Shown in pieces: positions 32,716 to 43,540 of a DNA stretch of 64,000 nt (the stretch's first letter is position 1; every line of letters starts with the position of its first letter). The translations under genes and the position numbers were made by a program. The notes under the pieces were generated by a model. That model did not search any database and was not told the origin of the DNA. It worked only from the letters and a program-made list of their open reading frames with translations. The DNA is from Streptomyces filamentosus (GTDB lineage: Bacteria > Actinomycetota > Actinomycetes > Streptomycetales > Streptomycetaceae), in contig NZ_BNBE01000001.1 of assembly GCF_014654895.1 (NCBI RefSeq), positions 2,232,001 to 2,296,000 on the forward strand, read 5' to 3'.

Positions 32716-35700
32716 CTGCGGCCTCCCGCGTTGAAGTAGGTCGCCTCCGGGTGGTGGACGACGAGGGCGTCGGTGGACTGCTCGGGGTGGAGCTGGTACT
32801 CCTCCGAGAGCACGACCCCGATCCGTTCCGGGCGCAGCAGCTCGGCGATCTTGGCGCGGTCCTCCAGGTCGGGGCAGGCCGGGTAGCCGAGGGAGTAGCG
32901 GCAGCCCTGGTAGTCGGTGCGGAGCATGCCCGCCAGGCCGTCGGGGTCGCCGCCGGCGATCCCCCACTCGCGGCGCACCCGCGCGTGCCAGTACTCGGCG
33001 AGCGCTTCCGCCAGCTGCACGGACAGGCCGTGGAGTTCGAGGTAGTCGCGGTAGGCGTCGGCGGCGAAGAGGCGGGCGGTCTCCTCGCCGATCCGGGAGC
33101 CGACGGTGACGACCTGGAGGCCGATGACGTCGACCTCTCCGGCGTCCTCGGCGCGGTGGTAGTCGGCGAGGCAGAGGCGGCGGCCCCGCTGCTGGCGGGG
33201 GAAGGTGAAGCGGGTCCGCTCGCCTCCGTCCTCGTCCAGGACGATCAGGTCGTCGCCCTTGGACACGCAGGGGAACCAGCCGTACACGACGGCCGCCTCC
33301 ACCAGGTCCTCGCGCGCGATCCGGTCCAGGAGGGCGCGCAGCCGGGGCCGGCCCTCCGTCTCGATCGTCCCGGCGTCCTTGAGCCCCCACTGGCCCTTGA
33401 AGAGAGCGGTCTCGTCGAGCCAGGGGGCGTACTCGGCGAGCGGGATCCCGGTGACGACCCGGGTGCCGAGGAAGGGGGGCTCGGGCACGGGGTTGTCGGC
33501 GGCGACGTCGGAGCGGCCGCCGGGCTCGGGCTCGGGCACCCGGAGCGGCGTCTCCCGCCGCGGCACCCGCCGCTGCTTGAGCGGGGGCAGTACGGCTCCG
33601 GGGACGCCCCGCTTCACCGCCATCAGCGCGTCCATGAGGCGCAGGCCCTCGAAGGCGTCGCGGGCGTAGCGGACCTCGCCCTGGTAGATCTCGTGGAGGT
33701 CCTGCTCGACGTAGGCCCTGGTCAGGGCGGCGCCGCCGAGGATCACCGGGTACTTCTCCGCCAGTCCCCGGCCGTTCAGCTCCTCCAGGTTCTCCTTCAT
33801 GATCACGGTGGACTTGACCAGGAGGCCGGACATGCCGATGACGTCGGCGTCGTGTTCCTCGGCGGCTTCGAGGATGGCGGAGACGGGCTGCTTGATGCCG
33901 ATGTTGACGACGTCGTAGCCGTTGTTGGAGAGGATGATGTCGACGAGGTTCTTGCCGATGTCGTGGACGTCGCCGCGGACGGTGGCGAGCACGATGGTGC
34001 CCTTGCCGTCGGCGTCGGACTTCTCCATGTGGGGCTCCAGGTGGGCCACCGCGGTCTTCATGACCTCGGCGGACTGGAGCACGAACGGCAGCTGCATCCG
34101 CCCCGAGCCGAAGAGCTCGCCGACCGTCTTCATGCCGTCGAGCAGCACGTCGTTGACGATCTCCAGGGCCGGCCGGCCGGCGAGCGCCTCGGCGAGGTCG
34201 GCCTCCAGGCCGTTCTTCTCGCCGTCGACGATCCGGCGCTTGAGGCGCTCCTCCAGGGGCAGCGCGGCCAGCTCCTCGGCCTTGCCCGCCCTGAGGGACT
34301 GGGCGGTGGCGCCCTCGAAGAGTTCCAGGAGCCGCTGGAGGGGGTCGTAGCCCTCGCGGCGGCGGTCGTGGATCAGGTCGAGCGCCACTTCGACCTGCTC
34401 GGGTTCGAGCCGGGCGATGGGGAGGATCTTCGAGGCGTGGACGATGGCGGAGTCCAGGCCCGCCTTCACGCACTCGTCCAGGAAGACCGAGTTCAGGACG
34501 ATCCGGGCGGCCGGGTTGAGGCCGAAGGAGATGTTGGAGAGGCCGAGGGTGGTCTGCACCTCGGGGTGGCGGCGCTTCAGCTCGCGGATCGCCTCGATCG
34601 TCGCGATGCCGTCCTTCCGCGACTCCTCCTGGCCGGTGCAGATGGTGAAGGTCAGGGTGTCGATGAGGATGTCCGACTCGCGGATCCCCCAGTTCCCCGT
34701 CAGGTCCGCGATCAGCCGCTCCGCGATCTCGACCTTCTTCTCCGCCGTCCGGGCCTGGCCCTCCTCGTCGATGGTCAGCGCCATCAGGGCGGCGCCGTGC
34801 TCCCGCGCCAGGGCCGCGACCTTGGCGAAGCGGGACTCGGGGCCGTCGCCGTCCTCGTAGTTCACCGAGTTGACGACCGCGCGGCCGCCGAGCTTCTCCA
34901 GTCCGGCGCGCAGGACGGGCACCTCGGTGGAGTCGAGGACGATCGGGAGGGTGGAGGCGGTGGCGAAGCGGCCGGCCAGCTCCCGCATGTCGGCGACGCC
35001 GTCGCGGCCCACGTAGTCCACGCACAGGTCGAGCATGTGCGCGCCCTCGCGGATCTGGTCCCGCGCCATCTCCACGCAGTCGTCCCAGCGGCCCTCCAGC
35101 ATGGCCTCGCGGAACTTCTTCGACCCGTTCGCGTTCGTCCGCTCCCCGATCGCCAGGTACGAGGTGTCCTGCCGGAACGGCACGTGGGAGTAGAGGGAGG
35201 AGGCGCCCGGTTCGGGGGACGGACGGCGGTCGGGGACGGCCGCGCCCCGTACCCGGTCCACGACCGCCCGCAGGTGCTCCGGGGTCGTGCCGCAGCAGCC
35301 GCCGACCAGCGAGGGGCCGTAGGCGCGGACGAACCCCTCCTGGGCGTCGGCCAGTTCCTCCGGGGACAGCGGGTAGTGGGCGCCCTCGGCGGTGAGGACC
35401 GGCAGGCCCGCGTTGGGCATCACGGAGAGCGGGATGCGGGCGTGCCGGGCGAGGTGGCGCAGGTGCTCGGTCATCTCCGCCGGCCCGGTGGCGCAGTTGA
35501 GGCCGATCATGTCGATGCCGAGGGGTTCGAGGGCGGTGAGCGCGGCGCCGATCTCGGAGCCGAGCAGCATCGTCCCCGTGGTCTCCACCGTGACCTGCAC
35601 GATGACGGGGAGGTCGAGGCCCACCCGGTCCAGGGCGCGACGGGCGCCGACGACGGCCGCCTTCGTCTGGAGCAGGTCCTGCGAGGTCTCGATCAGGAGG

Positions 35701-36164
35701 GCGTCCGCGCCGCCCCTGACCAGGCCCTCCGCGTTCTGCTGGAAGGCGTCGCGGAGGGGCCCGTACGCGACGTGTCCGAGGGTCGGCAGTTTGGTGCCGG
35801 GGCCCATGGAGCCGAGGACCCAGCGGGGGCGGCCGTCGGCGGCGGTGCGGGCGTCGGCGGCGGTGCGGGCGATCCGCGCGCCGGCCTCGGACAGTTCGTA
35901 CACCCGGTCCTCGATGCCGTACTCGGCGAGCGCGGCCAGGTTCGCCCCGAAGGTGTTGGTCTCGACGCAGTCCACGCCCACCGCGAAGTAGGCGTCGTGG
36001 ACGGCGGCGACGACGTCGGGGCGGGTGAGGTTCAGGATCTCGTTGCAGCCTTCGAGGCCGGTGAAGTCGTCGAGCGTCGGGTCGGCGGCCTGGAGCATGG
36101 TGCCCATGGCGCCGTCGGCGACGACGACCCGGCGGGCGAACTCCTCGCGCAGCGAAGGCTTCAC
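32712..36164 (-). CDS. metH: Cobalamin-dependent methionine synthase
   Basis: A 1,150-residue enzyme that methylates homocysteine from 5-methyl-THF through cobalamin. All four modules are present: homocysteine domain with zinc cysteines (GLNCATGP and [10 protein letters not shown]), pterin domain ([16 protein letters not shown] ... [11 protein letters not shown]), B12-binding domain with DVHDIGKN (DxHxxG), and the C-terminal reactivation domain ([30 protein letters not shown]). GTG 36164 is preceded by GAGGGGG and overlaps the adoK stop. This is a full-length, apparently active copy. Confidence 0.96.
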   Translation of the reverse strand: MKPSLREEFARRVVVADGAMGTMLQAADPTLDDFTGLEGCNEILNLTRPDVVAAVHDAYFAVGVDCVETNTFGANLAALAEYGIEDRVYELSEAGARIARTAADARTAADGRPRWVLGSMGPGTKLPTLGHVAYGPLRDAFQQNAEGLVRGGADALLIETSQDLLQTKAAVVGARRALDRVGLDLPVIVQVTVETTGTMLLGSEIGAALTALEPLGIDMIGLNCATGPAEMTEHLRHLARHARIPLSVMPNAGLPVLTAEGAHYPLSPEELADAQEGFVRAYGPSLVGGCCGTTPEHLRAVVDRVRGAAVPDRRPSPEPGASSLYSHVPFRQDTSYLAIGERTNANGSKKFREAMLEGRWDDCVEMARDQIREGAHMLDLCVDYVGRDGVADMRELAGRFATASTLPIVLDSTEVPVLRAGLEKLGGRAVVNSVNYEDGDGPESRFAKVAALAREHGAALMALTIDEEGQARTAEKKVEIAERLIADLTGNWGIRESDILIDTLTFTICTGQEESRKDGIATIEAIRELKRRHPEVQTTLGLSNISFGLNPAARIVLNSVFLDECVKAGLDSAIVHASKILPIARLEPEQVEVALDLIHDRRREGYDPLQRLLELFEGATAQSLRAGKAEELAALPLEERLKRRIVDGEKNGLEADLAEALAGRPALEIVNDVLLDGMKTVGELFGSGRMQLPFVLQSAEVMKTAVAHLEPHMEKSDADGKGTIVLATVRGDVHDIGKNLVDIILSNNGYDVVNIGIKQPVSAILEAAEEHDADVIGMSGLLVKSTVIMKENLEELNGRGLAEKYPVILGGAALTRAYVEQDLHEIYQGEVRYARDAFEGLRLMDALMAVKRGVPGAVLPPLKQRRVPRRETPLRVPEPEPGGRSDVAADNPVPEPPFLGTRVVTGIPLAEYAPWLDETALFKGQWGLKDAGTIETEGRPRLRALLDRIAREDLVEAAVVYGWFPCVSKGDDLIVLDEDGGERTRFTFPRQQRGRRLCLADYHRAEDAGEVDVIGLQVVTVGSRIGEETARLFAADAYRDYLELHGLSVQLAEALAEYWHARVRREWGIAGGDPDGLAGMLRTDYQGCRYSLGYPACPDLEDRAKIAELLRPERIGVVLSEEYQLHPEQSTDALVVHHPEATYFNAGGRR

Positions 36165-37144
36165 GCCGGCCCCCTCAGGTGCGGGGCGAGGGCGTCCGCG
36201 CCGGCCGGGCCGTAGACGTCCCGGACGCGGTCGAGCAGCGCGTCCCGGCCGATCCGGTACTCCTGGGTGCCGACGTGGCCGAGGACGGTCGCGGCGACGG
36301 CGCAGCCGAGCTGGGCGGCGTGGCGCTCGGGGACGCCCCACAGGGTCGCGGCGAGGAAACCGGCCCGGAAGGCGTCGCCGACGCCGGTCGGGTCGGTCAC
36401 GCGGCCGACGGGCACGGCGGGCACGGCGAGCGGGGCGCGGCCCTCGCCCCGGATCCGTACGCCCGCCTCGCCGTGGGTGGTGATCCAGGCGCCGACCCGG
36501 CGCAGCGCCTCCGCCTCCGTCCAGCCGGTCCTCTCCAGGAGGAGGGCGGTCTCGTACTCGTTGGTGAAGAGGTACCGCGCCCCGTCCACGAGCCGGCGCA
36601 CCTGGTCGCCGTCGAGCCGGGCGAGCTGCTGCGAGGGGTCGGCGGCGAAGGGGACGCCGAGGTCGCGGCAGGCGCGGGTGTGCCGGAGCATGGCCTCGGG
36701 GTCGTCCGGGGAGACCAGGACCAGGTCCGGGCGGCCGGTGCGGGCGACGACCTCGCCGAGGTCGATCGCGCGCGCCTCGGCCATCGCCCCGGCGTAGAAG
36801 GTGGCGATCTGGTTCTGGTCCCGGTCGGTGGTGCAGACGAACCGGGCGGTGTGCAGGGAGGCGCTGACGCGCACCGCGTCGGTGTCGACGCCGTGCTCCT
36901 TGAGCCAGACCCGGTACGGCTCGAAGTCGGCGCCGACCGCGCCCACGAGGACGGGGCGCAGGCCGAGGACGCCGAGCCCGAAGGCGATGTTCGCCGCCAC
37001 TCCGCCGCGCCTGACCTCCAGGTCGTCGGCGAGGAACGACAGGGAGACCCGGTCCAGCCGGCCGGCGAGCAGCTGCTCGCCGAACCGCCCGGGGAAGGTC
37101 ATCAGATGGTCGGTCGCGATGGACCCCGTGACAGCGATGCGCAT
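36161..37144 (-). CDS. adoK: Adenosine kinase (PfkB family, mycobacterial AdoK type)
   Basis: A 327-residue PfkB-fold kinase that removes the adenosine released by AhcY. The N-terminus ([23 protein letters not shown]), [27 protein letters not shown] and [12 protein letters not shown] match the mycobacterial adenosine kinase type closely, and the PfkB anion-hole motif [13 protein letters not shown] is intact. ATG 37144; 5 bp after the metK stop, and its stop overlaps metH (GTGA). The context confirms adenosine over sugar as substrate. Confidence 0.92.
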   Translation of the reverse strand: MRIAVTGSIATDHLMTFPGRFGEQLLAGRLDRVSLSFLADDLEVRRGGVAANIAFGLGVLGLRPVLVGAVGADFEPYRVWLKEHGVDTDAVRVSASLHTARFVCTTDRDQNQIATFYAGAMAEARAIDLGEVVARTGRPDLVLVSPDDPEAMLRHTRACRDLGVPFAADPSQQLARLDGDQVRRLVDGARYLFTNEYETALLLERTGWTEAEALRRVGAWITTHGEAGVRIRGEGRAPLAVPAVPVGRVTDPTGVGDAFRAGFLAATLWGVPERHAAQLGCAVAATVLGHVGTQEYRIGRDALLDRVRDVYGPAGADALAPHLRGPA

Positions 37145-37149
37145 GACCG

Positions 37150-38400
37150 TCAGCCCTCCGCCGCCGTCTTCGGGCCGTCCACCGCCGCCGTCAGGGCGTC
37201 CACCGCCGTCTTCAGGGCGTCCACGCGGTCGGTGCGCTCCCAGGTGAAGTCGGGGAGCTCGCGGCCGAAGTGGCCGTACGCCGCCGTCCGGGCGTACACC
37301 GGCCGCTTGAGGTCGAGGTCGCGGATGATCGCGGCGGGGCGGAGGTCGAAGACCGTGGAGACGGCCTCCTGGATGCGGTCGACGGGCACGGCCTCGGTGC
37401 CGAAGGTCTCGACGAAGAGGCCGACGGGCTCGGCCTTGCCGATGGCGTAGGCGACCTGGACCTCGCAGCGGCGCGCCAGGCCCGCCGCGACGACGTTCTT
37501 CGCGACCCAGCGCATGGCGTACGCGGCGCTGCGGTCGACCTTGGAGGGGTCCTTGCCGGAGAAGGCACCGCCGCCGTGGCGGGCCATGCCGCCGTACGTG
37601 TCGATGATGATCTTGCGGCCGGTGAGGCCCGCGTCGCCCATGGGGCCGCCGACCTCGAAGCGGCCGGTCGGGTTCACCAGGAGGCGGTAGCCGTCCGACT
37701 CCAGGGCGATGCCCTCCTCGACGAGCTCCTTGAGGACGTGCTCGACGACGTACTCGCGGACGTCGGGGGTGAGCAGGCCCTCGACGGAGATGTCGGCGGC
37801 GTGCTGCGAGGAGACGACGACGGTGTCGAGGCGGACCGGGCGGTCGCCGTCGTACTCGATGGTGACCTGCGTCTTGCCGTCCGGGCGCAGGTACGGGACG
37901 GTGCCGTCCTTGCGGACCTCGGTGAGGCGGCGGGAGAGCCGGTGCGCGAGCGCGATGGGCAGCGGCATGAGTTCGGCGGTGTCGTCGCAGGCGTAGCCGA
38001 ACATCAGGCCCTGGTCGCCGGCGCCCTGTGCGGCCGTCTCCCCGTCCGCGCCGTCGACGCGGGACTCGTAGGCGGTGTCGACGCCCTGCGCGATGTCCGG
38101 GGACTGGGCGCCGATGGAGACGGACACGCCGCAGGAGGCGCCGTCGAAGCCCTTCGCGGAGGAGTCGTAGCCGATGTCGAGGATGGCGTCGCGGACCAGC
38201 TGCGCGATCGGGGCGTAGGCGGTGGTGGTGACCTCGCCGGCGATGTGGACCTGGCCGGTGGTGATCAGCGTCTCGACGGCGACGCGGGCCTGCGGGTCCT
38301 GGGCGAGGAGCGCGTCGAGGATCGTGTCGCTGATCCGGTCGGCGATCTTGTCGGGGTGCCCCTCGGTCACGGACTCGGAGGTGAAGAGGCGGCCGCTCAT
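37150..38400 (-). CDS. metK: S-adenosylmethionine synthetase
   Basis: A 416-residue enzyme that makes SAM from methionine and ATP. Signature motifs: [16 protein letters not shown] at the N-terminus, [12 protein letters not shown] in the middle, and the P-loop-like [19 protein letters not shown]. The C-terminal tail carries an extra, slightly repetitive stretch ([23 protein letters not shown]). The ATG overlaps the carrier-protein stop (ATGA), so metK is translated together with the carrier-protein genes, the strongest sign that the SAM set belongs to the same biosynthetic operon. Confidence 0.96.
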   Translation of the reverse strand: MSGRLFTSESVTEGHPDKIADRISDTILDALLAQDPQARVAVETLITTGQVHIAGEVTTTAYAPIAQLVRDAILDIGYDSSAKGFDGASCGVSVSIGAQSPDIAQGVDTAYESRVDGADGETAAQGAGDQGLMFGYACDDTAELMPLPIALAHRLSRRLTEVRKDGTVPYLRPDGKTQVTIEYDGDRPVRLDTVVVSSQHAADISVEGLLTPDVREYVVEHVLKELVEEGIALESDGYRLLVNPTGRFEVGGPMGDAGLTGRKIIIDTYGGMARHGGGAFSGKDPSKVDRSAAYAMRWVAKNVVAAGLARRCEVQVAYAIGKAEPVGLFVETFGTEAVPVDRIQEAVSTVFDLRPAAIIRDLDLKRPVYARTAAYGHFGRELPDFTWERTDRVDALKTAVDALTAAVDGPKTAAEG

Positions 38401-38666
38401 GCCTGCACCGCCTCCGCTCCGGCCGTCGCTCCGGCCGCCGCGAAGAAGTGCGTCTCGATGGCGGCGAGGGTGCGGATGGCGTCGACCTCCAGGGTCTCCA
38501 TCTGGATGGAGACGCCGGACTCCTGCTCCAGGAGGAAGACGAACTCGACGAAGGAGAGGGAGTCGATGAGCCGGTTCTCGATGAGGTCGAGGTCGGGGGC
38601 GATGTCCTGGCGCTCGGGGTGGCGCTCCAGGATCCAGTTCTTCACCTGCTGAAGGCCGTCGGCCAT
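38397..38666 (-). CDS. Free-standing acyl/aminoacyl carrier protein
   Basis: An 89-residue carrier protein. The phosphopantetheine attachment serine is in [18 protein letters not shown] (about residue 36), in the usual DSL context, with helix [19 protein letters not shown] after it. A strong AGGAGATC ribosome site lies 3 bp before ATG 38666. Neighbours are a phosphopantetheinyl transferase and an aminoacyl:carrier-protein ligase upstream, which together predict that it carries an amino acid thioester. Its stop overlaps metK. Confidence 0.88.
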   Translation of the reverse strand: MADGLQQVKNWILERHPERQDIAPDLDLIENRLIDSLSFVEFVFLLEQESGVSIQMETLEVDAIRTLAAIETHFFAAAGATAGAEAVQA

Positions 38667-38677
38667 GATGGATCTCC

Positions 38678-39133
38678 TCAAGTCGTTCGCGTGGTCGGTG
38701 TGTTGGCGGGCAGCGGGGCGAGCACGGGGGCGGCGACCGCCACCGCGTAGTCCACGTCGTGGCTGATGGACACGGTGATCTCGGCGATGCCGGAGCCGGA
38801 CGCCATCTCGGCGGCGGCGCCGCGGAGTTCGACGAGCGGCCAGCCGCCGTCGGAGCGCCGCACCACGATGTCCGGCCAGGGCAGGAACCTGCCCCGGACC
38901 CGTAAGGTCTTGAAGGCGGCTTCCTTGGCCGCGATCCGTCCGCACAGGCTGAGCACGTCGAGCCCGGTGGAGGTGCGGCAGTCGGCGAGTTCGCCGGGGG
39001 TGAGCATCCGCTCGAAGAAGCGCTCCCCGTACTGGTCGAGGAGCCGGCGGACACGGTTGACGGACACGATGTCCATGCCGAGGTTCGCCCAGCCCAGGCC
39101 GCCCGCCGGCGGGGCGACGGGACGGGCCGGCAC
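38678..39133 (-). CDS. Holo-ACP synthase-type 4'-phosphopantetheinyl transferase
   Basis: A 151-residue AcpS-like enzyme that would attach the phosphopantetheine arm to the adjacent carrier protein. The AcpS pattern is visible: [30 protein letters not shown], then [14 protein letters not shown] (the magnesium/CoA motif) and [18 protein letters not shown] 39133 begins 1 bp after the ligase stop; ATG 39076, right at the MDIV motif, is an alternative start and would fit the usual AcpS N-terminus better. It lies 11 bp before the carrier-protein gene. Confidence 0.82.
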   Translation of the reverse strand: MPARPVAPPAGGLGWANLGMDIVSVNRVRRLLDQYGERFFERMLTPGELADCRTSTGLDVLSLCGRIAAKEAAFKTLRVRGRFLPWPDIVVRRSDGGWPLVELRGAAAEMASGSGIAEITVSISHDVDYAVAVAAPVLAPLPANTPTTRTT

Positions 39134-39134
39134 G

Positions 39135-39989
39135 TCAGATCACCGGCCCGGCCGCGTCCAGGACCGCCCGGGTCGCCGCCTCCCAGCCGCCGTGGCGGCG
39201 GGTCAGCGCGGACAGCCATCGTTCGAGGCCGAAGGCGACGCAGCTGGTGAAGGCCGGTCCTCCGGTCGAGGCGAGCGTGATGTCGCAGCGTTCGCCGAAG
39301 AAGTTGCGGTGGGTGTTGACGGAGGCGATCGCCAGGTCCTCGTACAGGAACTCGTACTTCACCGGGGTGAGGCGCTGGAGGAGCGCCTTGGAGCCGCCCT
39401 TGTCGAAGAAGGGGTCGCAGGCGGCCTCCTTCCGCAGGGACAGGCCGACGGCCTCGGCGAAGGCGTCGACGCGGGCGGTGAAGGCGGTGAGGTGGTCCTC
39501 GGCGTGCCCGCGGGCGCCGATGGCGACGACCTCCCGCATGCGGAAGCCGAGCTGGCGGCGCATGCCCTCGTAGTGGGTCTCCTTGCGGAAGCACCAGGAG
39601 CAGACGGTGACGAGGGTGTCGTCGGCGACCTGCCGGCCCTGGTGGTCCAGGTAGACGGCGTAGCAGGAGGCGGAGGGCAGGCCGAGGCCGGCCGGTTCGA
39701 GGGCGGCGGGCGCCCAGTGGCCGTGCTCGGCGTCGAAGGGGCTGGTGAGCCGCTTCTCCAGGTCGAGGGGGGCGGCGAGGACGGCCTGGTGGGGGAAGTT
39801 GTCGTAGTAGTCGAGCCGGGCCAGGTCGGCGGCGGGCAGGAGCGGCGGCATGGTCATCGGGCGGGCGCCCGCGGCCAGGCCCCAGCCCTCGAAGGTGTCG
39901 TCGAGGAGCCGCAGCAGGCGGGTCCCCTCCGGCCCCAGGGAGGGCAGGCCCCTGGTCGCCCCGACGGTCTCGGGGGTGGTGACGGTCAT
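39135..39989 (-). CDS. Amino acid:[carrier protein] ligase (class II aaRS-like, SerRS-related)
   Basis: A 284-residue enzyme resembling the catalytic core of atypical seryl-tRNA synthetases but with no tRNA-binding domain. Motif 2 is visible as [28 protein letters not shown] and motif 3 as [13 protein letters not shown]. The putative zinc ligands of the aminoacyl:carrier-protein ligases (two Cys and one Glu) can be placed at CSWCF, MREVV and SSCVAFG-type positions. Known members load glycine, alanine or similar amino acids onto a carrier protein's phosphopantetheine and not onto tRNA. Adjacent carrier-protein and transferase genes support that role. GAGAGGTG precedes ATG 39989. Which amino acid is used cannot be read from the sequence. 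Confidence 0.85.
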   Translation of the reverse strand: MTVTTPETVGATRGLPSLGPEGTRLLRLLDDTFEGWGLAAGARPMTMPPLLPAADLARLDYYDNFPHQAVLAAPLDLEKRLTSPFDAEHGHWAPAALEPAGLGLPSASCYAVYLDHQGRQVADDTLVTVCSWCFRKETHYEGMRRQLGFRMREVVAIGARGHAEDHLTAFTARVDAFAEAVGLSLRKEAACDPFFDKGGSKALLQRLTPVKYEFLYEDLAIASVNTHRNFFGERCDITLASTGGPAFTSCVAFGLERWLSALTRRHGGWEAATRAVLDAAGPVI

Positions 39990-40032
39990 GGTCGGTGCAC
40001 CTCTCGGGTGTGTTCGCGCGCAGGACCGGTTC

Positions 40033-40926
40033 TCAGAGGACGGGCAGGGTGTCGTCGGAGAAGATCCCGGTCTTCAGGAAGAAGGCGAGCGGCTTGCGGA
40101 TCGCCTTGCGCTCGTGGGCGCGGCGGGCCGGGTCGGCGATGAGGGCGTTGCGCAGGGCCAGCGGATCGGCGATGCCGGCGTCCTTGTACACGTGGGGGTT
40201 GTAGAGGGAGTTGACGCTGTAGACGACGTACCGCTTGAGGTACGCCTCCACCTCCCGGACGCGCGCGGCGGGCACGGCGTCGCACATCCGCTGGTACAGC
40301 AGGGAGACGAGCTCGCGGCCGAAGGCGATGTGGCGGGACTCGTCCTGGTGGTGGATGCGGTTGACCTCGCGGATGGTGTGGCAGAGGGAGGTGTCCTTCG
40401 CCATCCGGGAGTTGTAGTGGTCGACCAGCTCCTCGAAGAAGAGGATCCGGGTGAAGACGAGGAAGTTCTCGACCTCGGGCTCCCAGGCGGCGTCGGCGCG
40501 CATGGCGGTGGAGCCGTAGATCTTGTTGCCGTAGCGGCGGCAGAACTCGGAGAAGAACCACATGTGTTCGTTCTCCTCACCGATGAAGTGGTGGAAGAAG
40601 TCCGAGGGGACCTCGAAGCCCGGCATGTGGATGCGGCCGACGACCTCGATGAGGAGTTCGCGGATGCCGTGCACGTTGAGGCTGTAGAAGTTGACCGACT
40701 CCCACTTGGAGAGGCGCTTCAGGGCGTCCTCGCCGAGGCGGTCGTAGTGCTCGGTGCCGAAGACGGTGAGCAGCTCCGGCGTCATCCAGAAACGATTCTC
40801 CTCCAGGGTCTCGGGCCACTGGAAGGTCTGGTACGGGTTGTAGTAGTCCTCGACGGAGCGCTCGCTGAGCCGCTCCAGGACCTCCATGAACCGGTCGGTG
40901 ACGGGCAGGGGGGCGGCGACGCCCAT
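40033..40926 (-). CDS. AurF-like diiron oxygenase
   Basis: A 297-residue ferritin-like protein with non-heme diiron ligands: GEENEHMWFF (E..ExxH), FFEELVDHYN and HHQDESRHIAFGR (HxxxExxH), the spacing of the AurF/CmlI N-oxygenase group, which has the extra histidine. AurF-type enzymes oxidise amines to hydroxylamine, nitroso or nitro groups; relatives hydroxylate or desaturate. Next to an aminoacyl carrier protein it may act on a tethered amino acid. GGAG precedes ATG 40926; 43 bp separate it from the ligase gene. Confidence 0.82.
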   Translation of the reverse strand: MGVAAPLPVTDRFMEVLERLSERSVEDYYNPYQTFQWPETLEENRFWMTPELLTVFGTEHYDRLGEDALKRLSKWESVNFYSLNVHGIRELLIEVVGRIHMPGFEVPSDFFHHFIGEENEHMWFFSEFCRRYGNKIYGSTAMRADAAWEPEVENFLVFTRILFFEELVDHYNSRMAKDTSLCHTIREVNRIHHQDESRHIAFGRELVSLLYQRMCDAVPAARVREVEAYLKRYVVYSVNSLYNPHVYKDAGIADPLALRNALIADPARRAHERKAIRKPLAFFLKTGIFSDDTLPVL

Positions 40927-40949
40927 GGTGCGACTCCTTCGCTGGGGGG

Positions 40950-41993
40950 TTACGGGCGGACTTCGTAGACCGCGTTGACCGGGGTCTCGGCGGCGCGCCG
41001 CCAGCGGGTGAAGCCGGCCTCCTCGGCGATGGCGCGGAAGGCCCGCTCGCCGGAGTGGTTGCCGAGCGCGTGCGGGCCGCGCTGGGCGACGGCGACCGGC
41101 AGGCACATCACGGCGGACAGGGCCATGAACATGCGGGCGGCGGGCGTCTGCGCGTCGACGTCCTGCGGGGAGACGTTGGACTCGACGAGCATCCAGGTGC
41201 CGTCCGCGTCCAGGGACTTGTGGACGTGCTGGGCGGCGGCGACCGGATCGCCCATGTCGTGCAGGGCGTTGAAGAAGCAGACGAGGTCGTAGCCGCTGCC
41301 CGGGTAGTCGTCGGCGGAGGCGACCTCGAAGACGACGCGGTCCGAGAGCCCGGCCTCCTCGGCCAGTTCGCGGGCGATCGCGACGGCCTCCTCGGAGTAG
41401 TCGAAGCCGTGCACGGTGGCGTTCGGGAACGCCTCCGCGATGAGGAGGGTGGTGTGGCCGACGCCGCAGCCGACGTCGGCGACGGTGCCGCCGGCGGCCA
41501 GCTTGTCCGTGACCCCGCGCAGGGCGGGCAGCCAGTCGGGGACGAGCTTGTGCTCGTACGTCGGCTGGAAGAAGGAGCCCATGCCGGTGTCGAGGGCCGC
41601 GTCGTGCTCGGCCCAGCCGACGCCGTCGCCCGTGCGGTACGCCTCGACCAGCAGGTCCTCGGTGGCGTACAGCGCCTTCAGGGCGGTGAAGAACCCGGCG
41701 GCGTAGGTGACGGCCTTCGGGTCGGCCAGCACCTCGGCGTGGTCGGCGGGCAGCGTGTACGTGAGGGAGCTCGGGTGCCGCTCGACGTACCCGGCGGAGA
41801 GCTGCGCGTGCAGCCACTCCTCCACGTACCGCCCGTCCGTGCCGGTCCGCTCCGCGAGCGCGGCGGCGGTGAGCGGGCCGTGGGCGGCGAGCGCCTTGTA
41901 GAGGCCGAGGCGTTCGCCGAGGGCGACGGTCAGGCCGCGGACGGCCGCGCCGGCGTCGGTGATGACCCTCTGGTGGAAGTCGTGGGCGCTCAC
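40950..41993 (-). CDS. SAM-dependent methyltransferase with N-terminal winged-helix domain
   Basis: A 347-residue methyltransferase. Residues 1 to about 90 form a winged-helix/dimerisation domain (LGERLGLYKALAAHGPLTAAALAERTGTDGRYVEEWLHAQLSAGYVE), and SAM motif I is VADVGCGVGHTTLLIAEAFPNATVHGFDYS (about residues 175-204), with motif IV DLVCFFNALHDMGDP. This organisation is common in O- and C-methyltransferases of natural-product loci. The GTG overlaps the stop of the next methyltransferase (GTGA). Substrate unknown; the SAM-supply genes downstream fit heavy methylation demand. Confidence 0.84.
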   Translation of the reverse strand: MSAHDFHQRVITDAGAAVRGLTVALGERLGLYKALAAHGPLTAAALAERTGTDGRYVEEWLHAQLSAGYVERHPSSLTYTLPADHAEVLADPKAVTYAAGFFTALKALYATEDLLVEAYRTGDGVGWAEHDAALDTGMGSFFQPTYEHKLVPDWLPALRGVTDKLAAGGTVADVGCGVGHTTLLIAEAFPNATVHGFDYSEEAVAIARELAEEAGLSDRVVFEVASADDYPGSGYDLVCFFNALHDMGDPVAAAQHVHKSLDADGTWMLVESNVSPQDVDAQTPAARMFMALSAVMCLPVAVAQRGPHALGNHSGERAFRAIAEEAGFTRWRRAAETPVNAVYEVRP

Positions 41994-42832
41994 GCGGCCA
42001 CCTCCTGGCTGGTGGTCGGCAGGTCGCAGGTGAAGAGGAAGGAGCGAGGGACGCCGGGGACGGTGCGGGCCGGGACCGGGTAGGGCCAGCGCTCGAAGTC
42101 GGCGCCGTCCTCGCCGGGCTGCCGCACCTCGCGGACGGCCCAGCCGCAGTCGGCGAGCAGGCCCTCGGGGTCCTCGGTGCCGAAGAGCCACGGGTTGCCG
42201 TCCTCCTCCAGGGCCTTCATGAAGCCGCGGGCGAGCGGGTTCACGAGGGCGGCCCGGGAGATGACGTCGCCGAGGAGCACGGAGCCGGGGGCGGCGTGCG
42301 CGGAGAGCGTCGAGATCAGGGTGCGCACGGCCTGCTCGGGCAGGAAGAACAGCAGTCCCTCGACGACCCAGAGGACGGGCTCGTCGCTCTTCCAGCCGGC
42401 CTCCTTCAGGGCGCCGGTCCAGTCCTGGGTGAGGTCGACGGGGACGGCGACGCGGGTGCGCCCGGCGGGCCGCGGCTCGCCCTTCAGCAGTTCGGCCTTG
42501 GCCTCCAGGAGGGCCGGGCGGTCCAGCTCGTAGACGGTGACGCCGTCGGGCCAGGGCAGCCGGTGGAAGCGGGTGTCCATGCCGGCGGCGAGGAAGACCA
42601 CCTGGCGGATGCCCCGCTCCTCGACGGCGGCGGTGATCGCCCGGTCGAGGTAGGTGGTGCGGATGGCGAGGAACGGCACGATGCCGCCGCCGTCGTAGCG
42701 CTTCAGCAGCTCGAAGCCGATCTCGTCGGCGACGGTGCGCGCGTAGGGATCGGCGAACAGCCGGTCCTCGCGCTCGGTCTCCAGGGCCCGCGCGGCGGCG
42801 GTCCACTGGGCGGTGCGGGATACGGCCTCCAC
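41990..42832 (-). CDS. LCMT/TIGR00027-type class I SAM methyltransferase
   Basis: A 280-residue methyltransferase of the leucine carboxyl methyltransferase-like family: SRTAQWTAAARALETEREDRLFADPYARTVA at the N-terminus, VVFLAAGMDTRFHRLPWPDGVTVYELDRP as SAM site, and VLWVVEGLLFFLPEQAVRTLI. Relatives in actinomycetes methylate carboxylates or hydroxyls. GTG 42832 has GGGGGA upstream; 119 bp separate it from the MaoC gene, with no terminator seen. It is coupled to the following methyltransferase. Confidence 0.85.
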   Translation of the reverse strand: MEAVSRTAQWTAAARALETEREDRLFADPYARTVADEIGFELLKRYDGGGIVPFLAIRTTYLDRAITAAVEERGIRQVVFLAAGMDTRFHRLPWPDGVTVYELDRPALLEAKAELLKGEPRPAGRTRVAVPVDLTQDWTGALKEAGWKSDEPVLWVVEGLLFFLPEQAVRTLISTLSAHAAPGSVLLGDVISRAALVNPLARGFMKALEEDGNPWLFGTEDPEGLLADCGWAVREVRQPGEDGADFERWPYPVPARTVPGVPRSFLFTCDLPTTSQEVAA

Positions 42833-42951
42833 GGGAGGTCCCCCTTCGGGTCGGTGGTCAGGAGAGGTGCGGACGGCCGTGTTCAGGGCCGGGCGGGCAC
42901 GCGGCACCCGCCGACGGGCATACGGACCCGTCGGGCGGGCGGGCGGACCCG

Positions 42952-43494
42952 TCAGGCGGTCATGGCCGGGACACAGCTCTCGGCCCGGGCGCCCGTACAG
43001 CCGACGGGGTCCTCGGCCGCGGGCATCGACGACGGATGCGCGGCCTCGGCGGCGTCGGGGCGCCGGCGGAAGATGCTGTGCAGGATCATGCTGAACACGG
43101 CCGTCCCGTCGGCGGCCACGAGCGTGCACCGCGGCTTGACGGTGCCGGTGGCGGGATTGAACGGCGACGGCGTCGCGCCGAGGACCTCGACGCGCGCGGT
43201 CAGGACGTCGCCGGGACGCACGGGGCGCAGGTAGCGGACCTCGTCGATGCCGGGCGAGCCGAGGCAGTCGCTGTAGGCGAGCAGACCGTCGACGTACCGC
43301 CGCATGAAGAGCGACTGGGTGTGGAAGCCGCTGGCGATCAGGCCGCCGAACGGCGAGTCCTTCGCCCGCTCGGGGTCCGTGTGGAAGGGCTGCGGGTCGA
43401 AGCGCCGGCCGAAGTCCAGCACCTCCTCCGCGGTGACGGTGACGGTGCCCAGTTCGTGGACGTCGCCGGGCCGGAAGTCCTCGAAGTAGCGCAT
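42952..43494 (-). CDS. MaoC-like (R)-hydratase/dehydratase
   Basis: A 180-residue hot-dog-fold protein. The hydratase motif is clear: FGRRFDPQPFHTDPERAKDSPFGGLIASGFHTQSL, containing the catalytic Asp/His arrangement (D-x4-H) of MaoC enzymes, followed by VRYLRPVRPGDVL. It probably adds or removes water on a carrier-bound or CoA-bound acyl intermediate. About 35 C-terminal residues are a nonconserved tail with two cysteines. It is the first gene behind a consensus promoter at 43541-43570, with AAGGGGG before ATG 43494. Confidence 0.85.
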   Translation of the reverse strand: MRYFEDFRPGDVHELGTVTVTAEEVLDFGRRFDPQPFHTDPERAKDSPFGGLIASGFHTQSLFMRRYVDGLLAYSDCLGSPGIDEVRYLRPVRPGDVLTARVEVLGATPSPFNPATGTVKPRCTLVAADGTAVFSMILHSIFRRRPDAAEAAHPSSMPAAEDPVGCTGARAESCVPAMTA

Positions 43495-43540
43495 CGCGCG
43501 CCCCCTTGACCTAGGAGTTCTACGTTTCCTGGCACCACCC

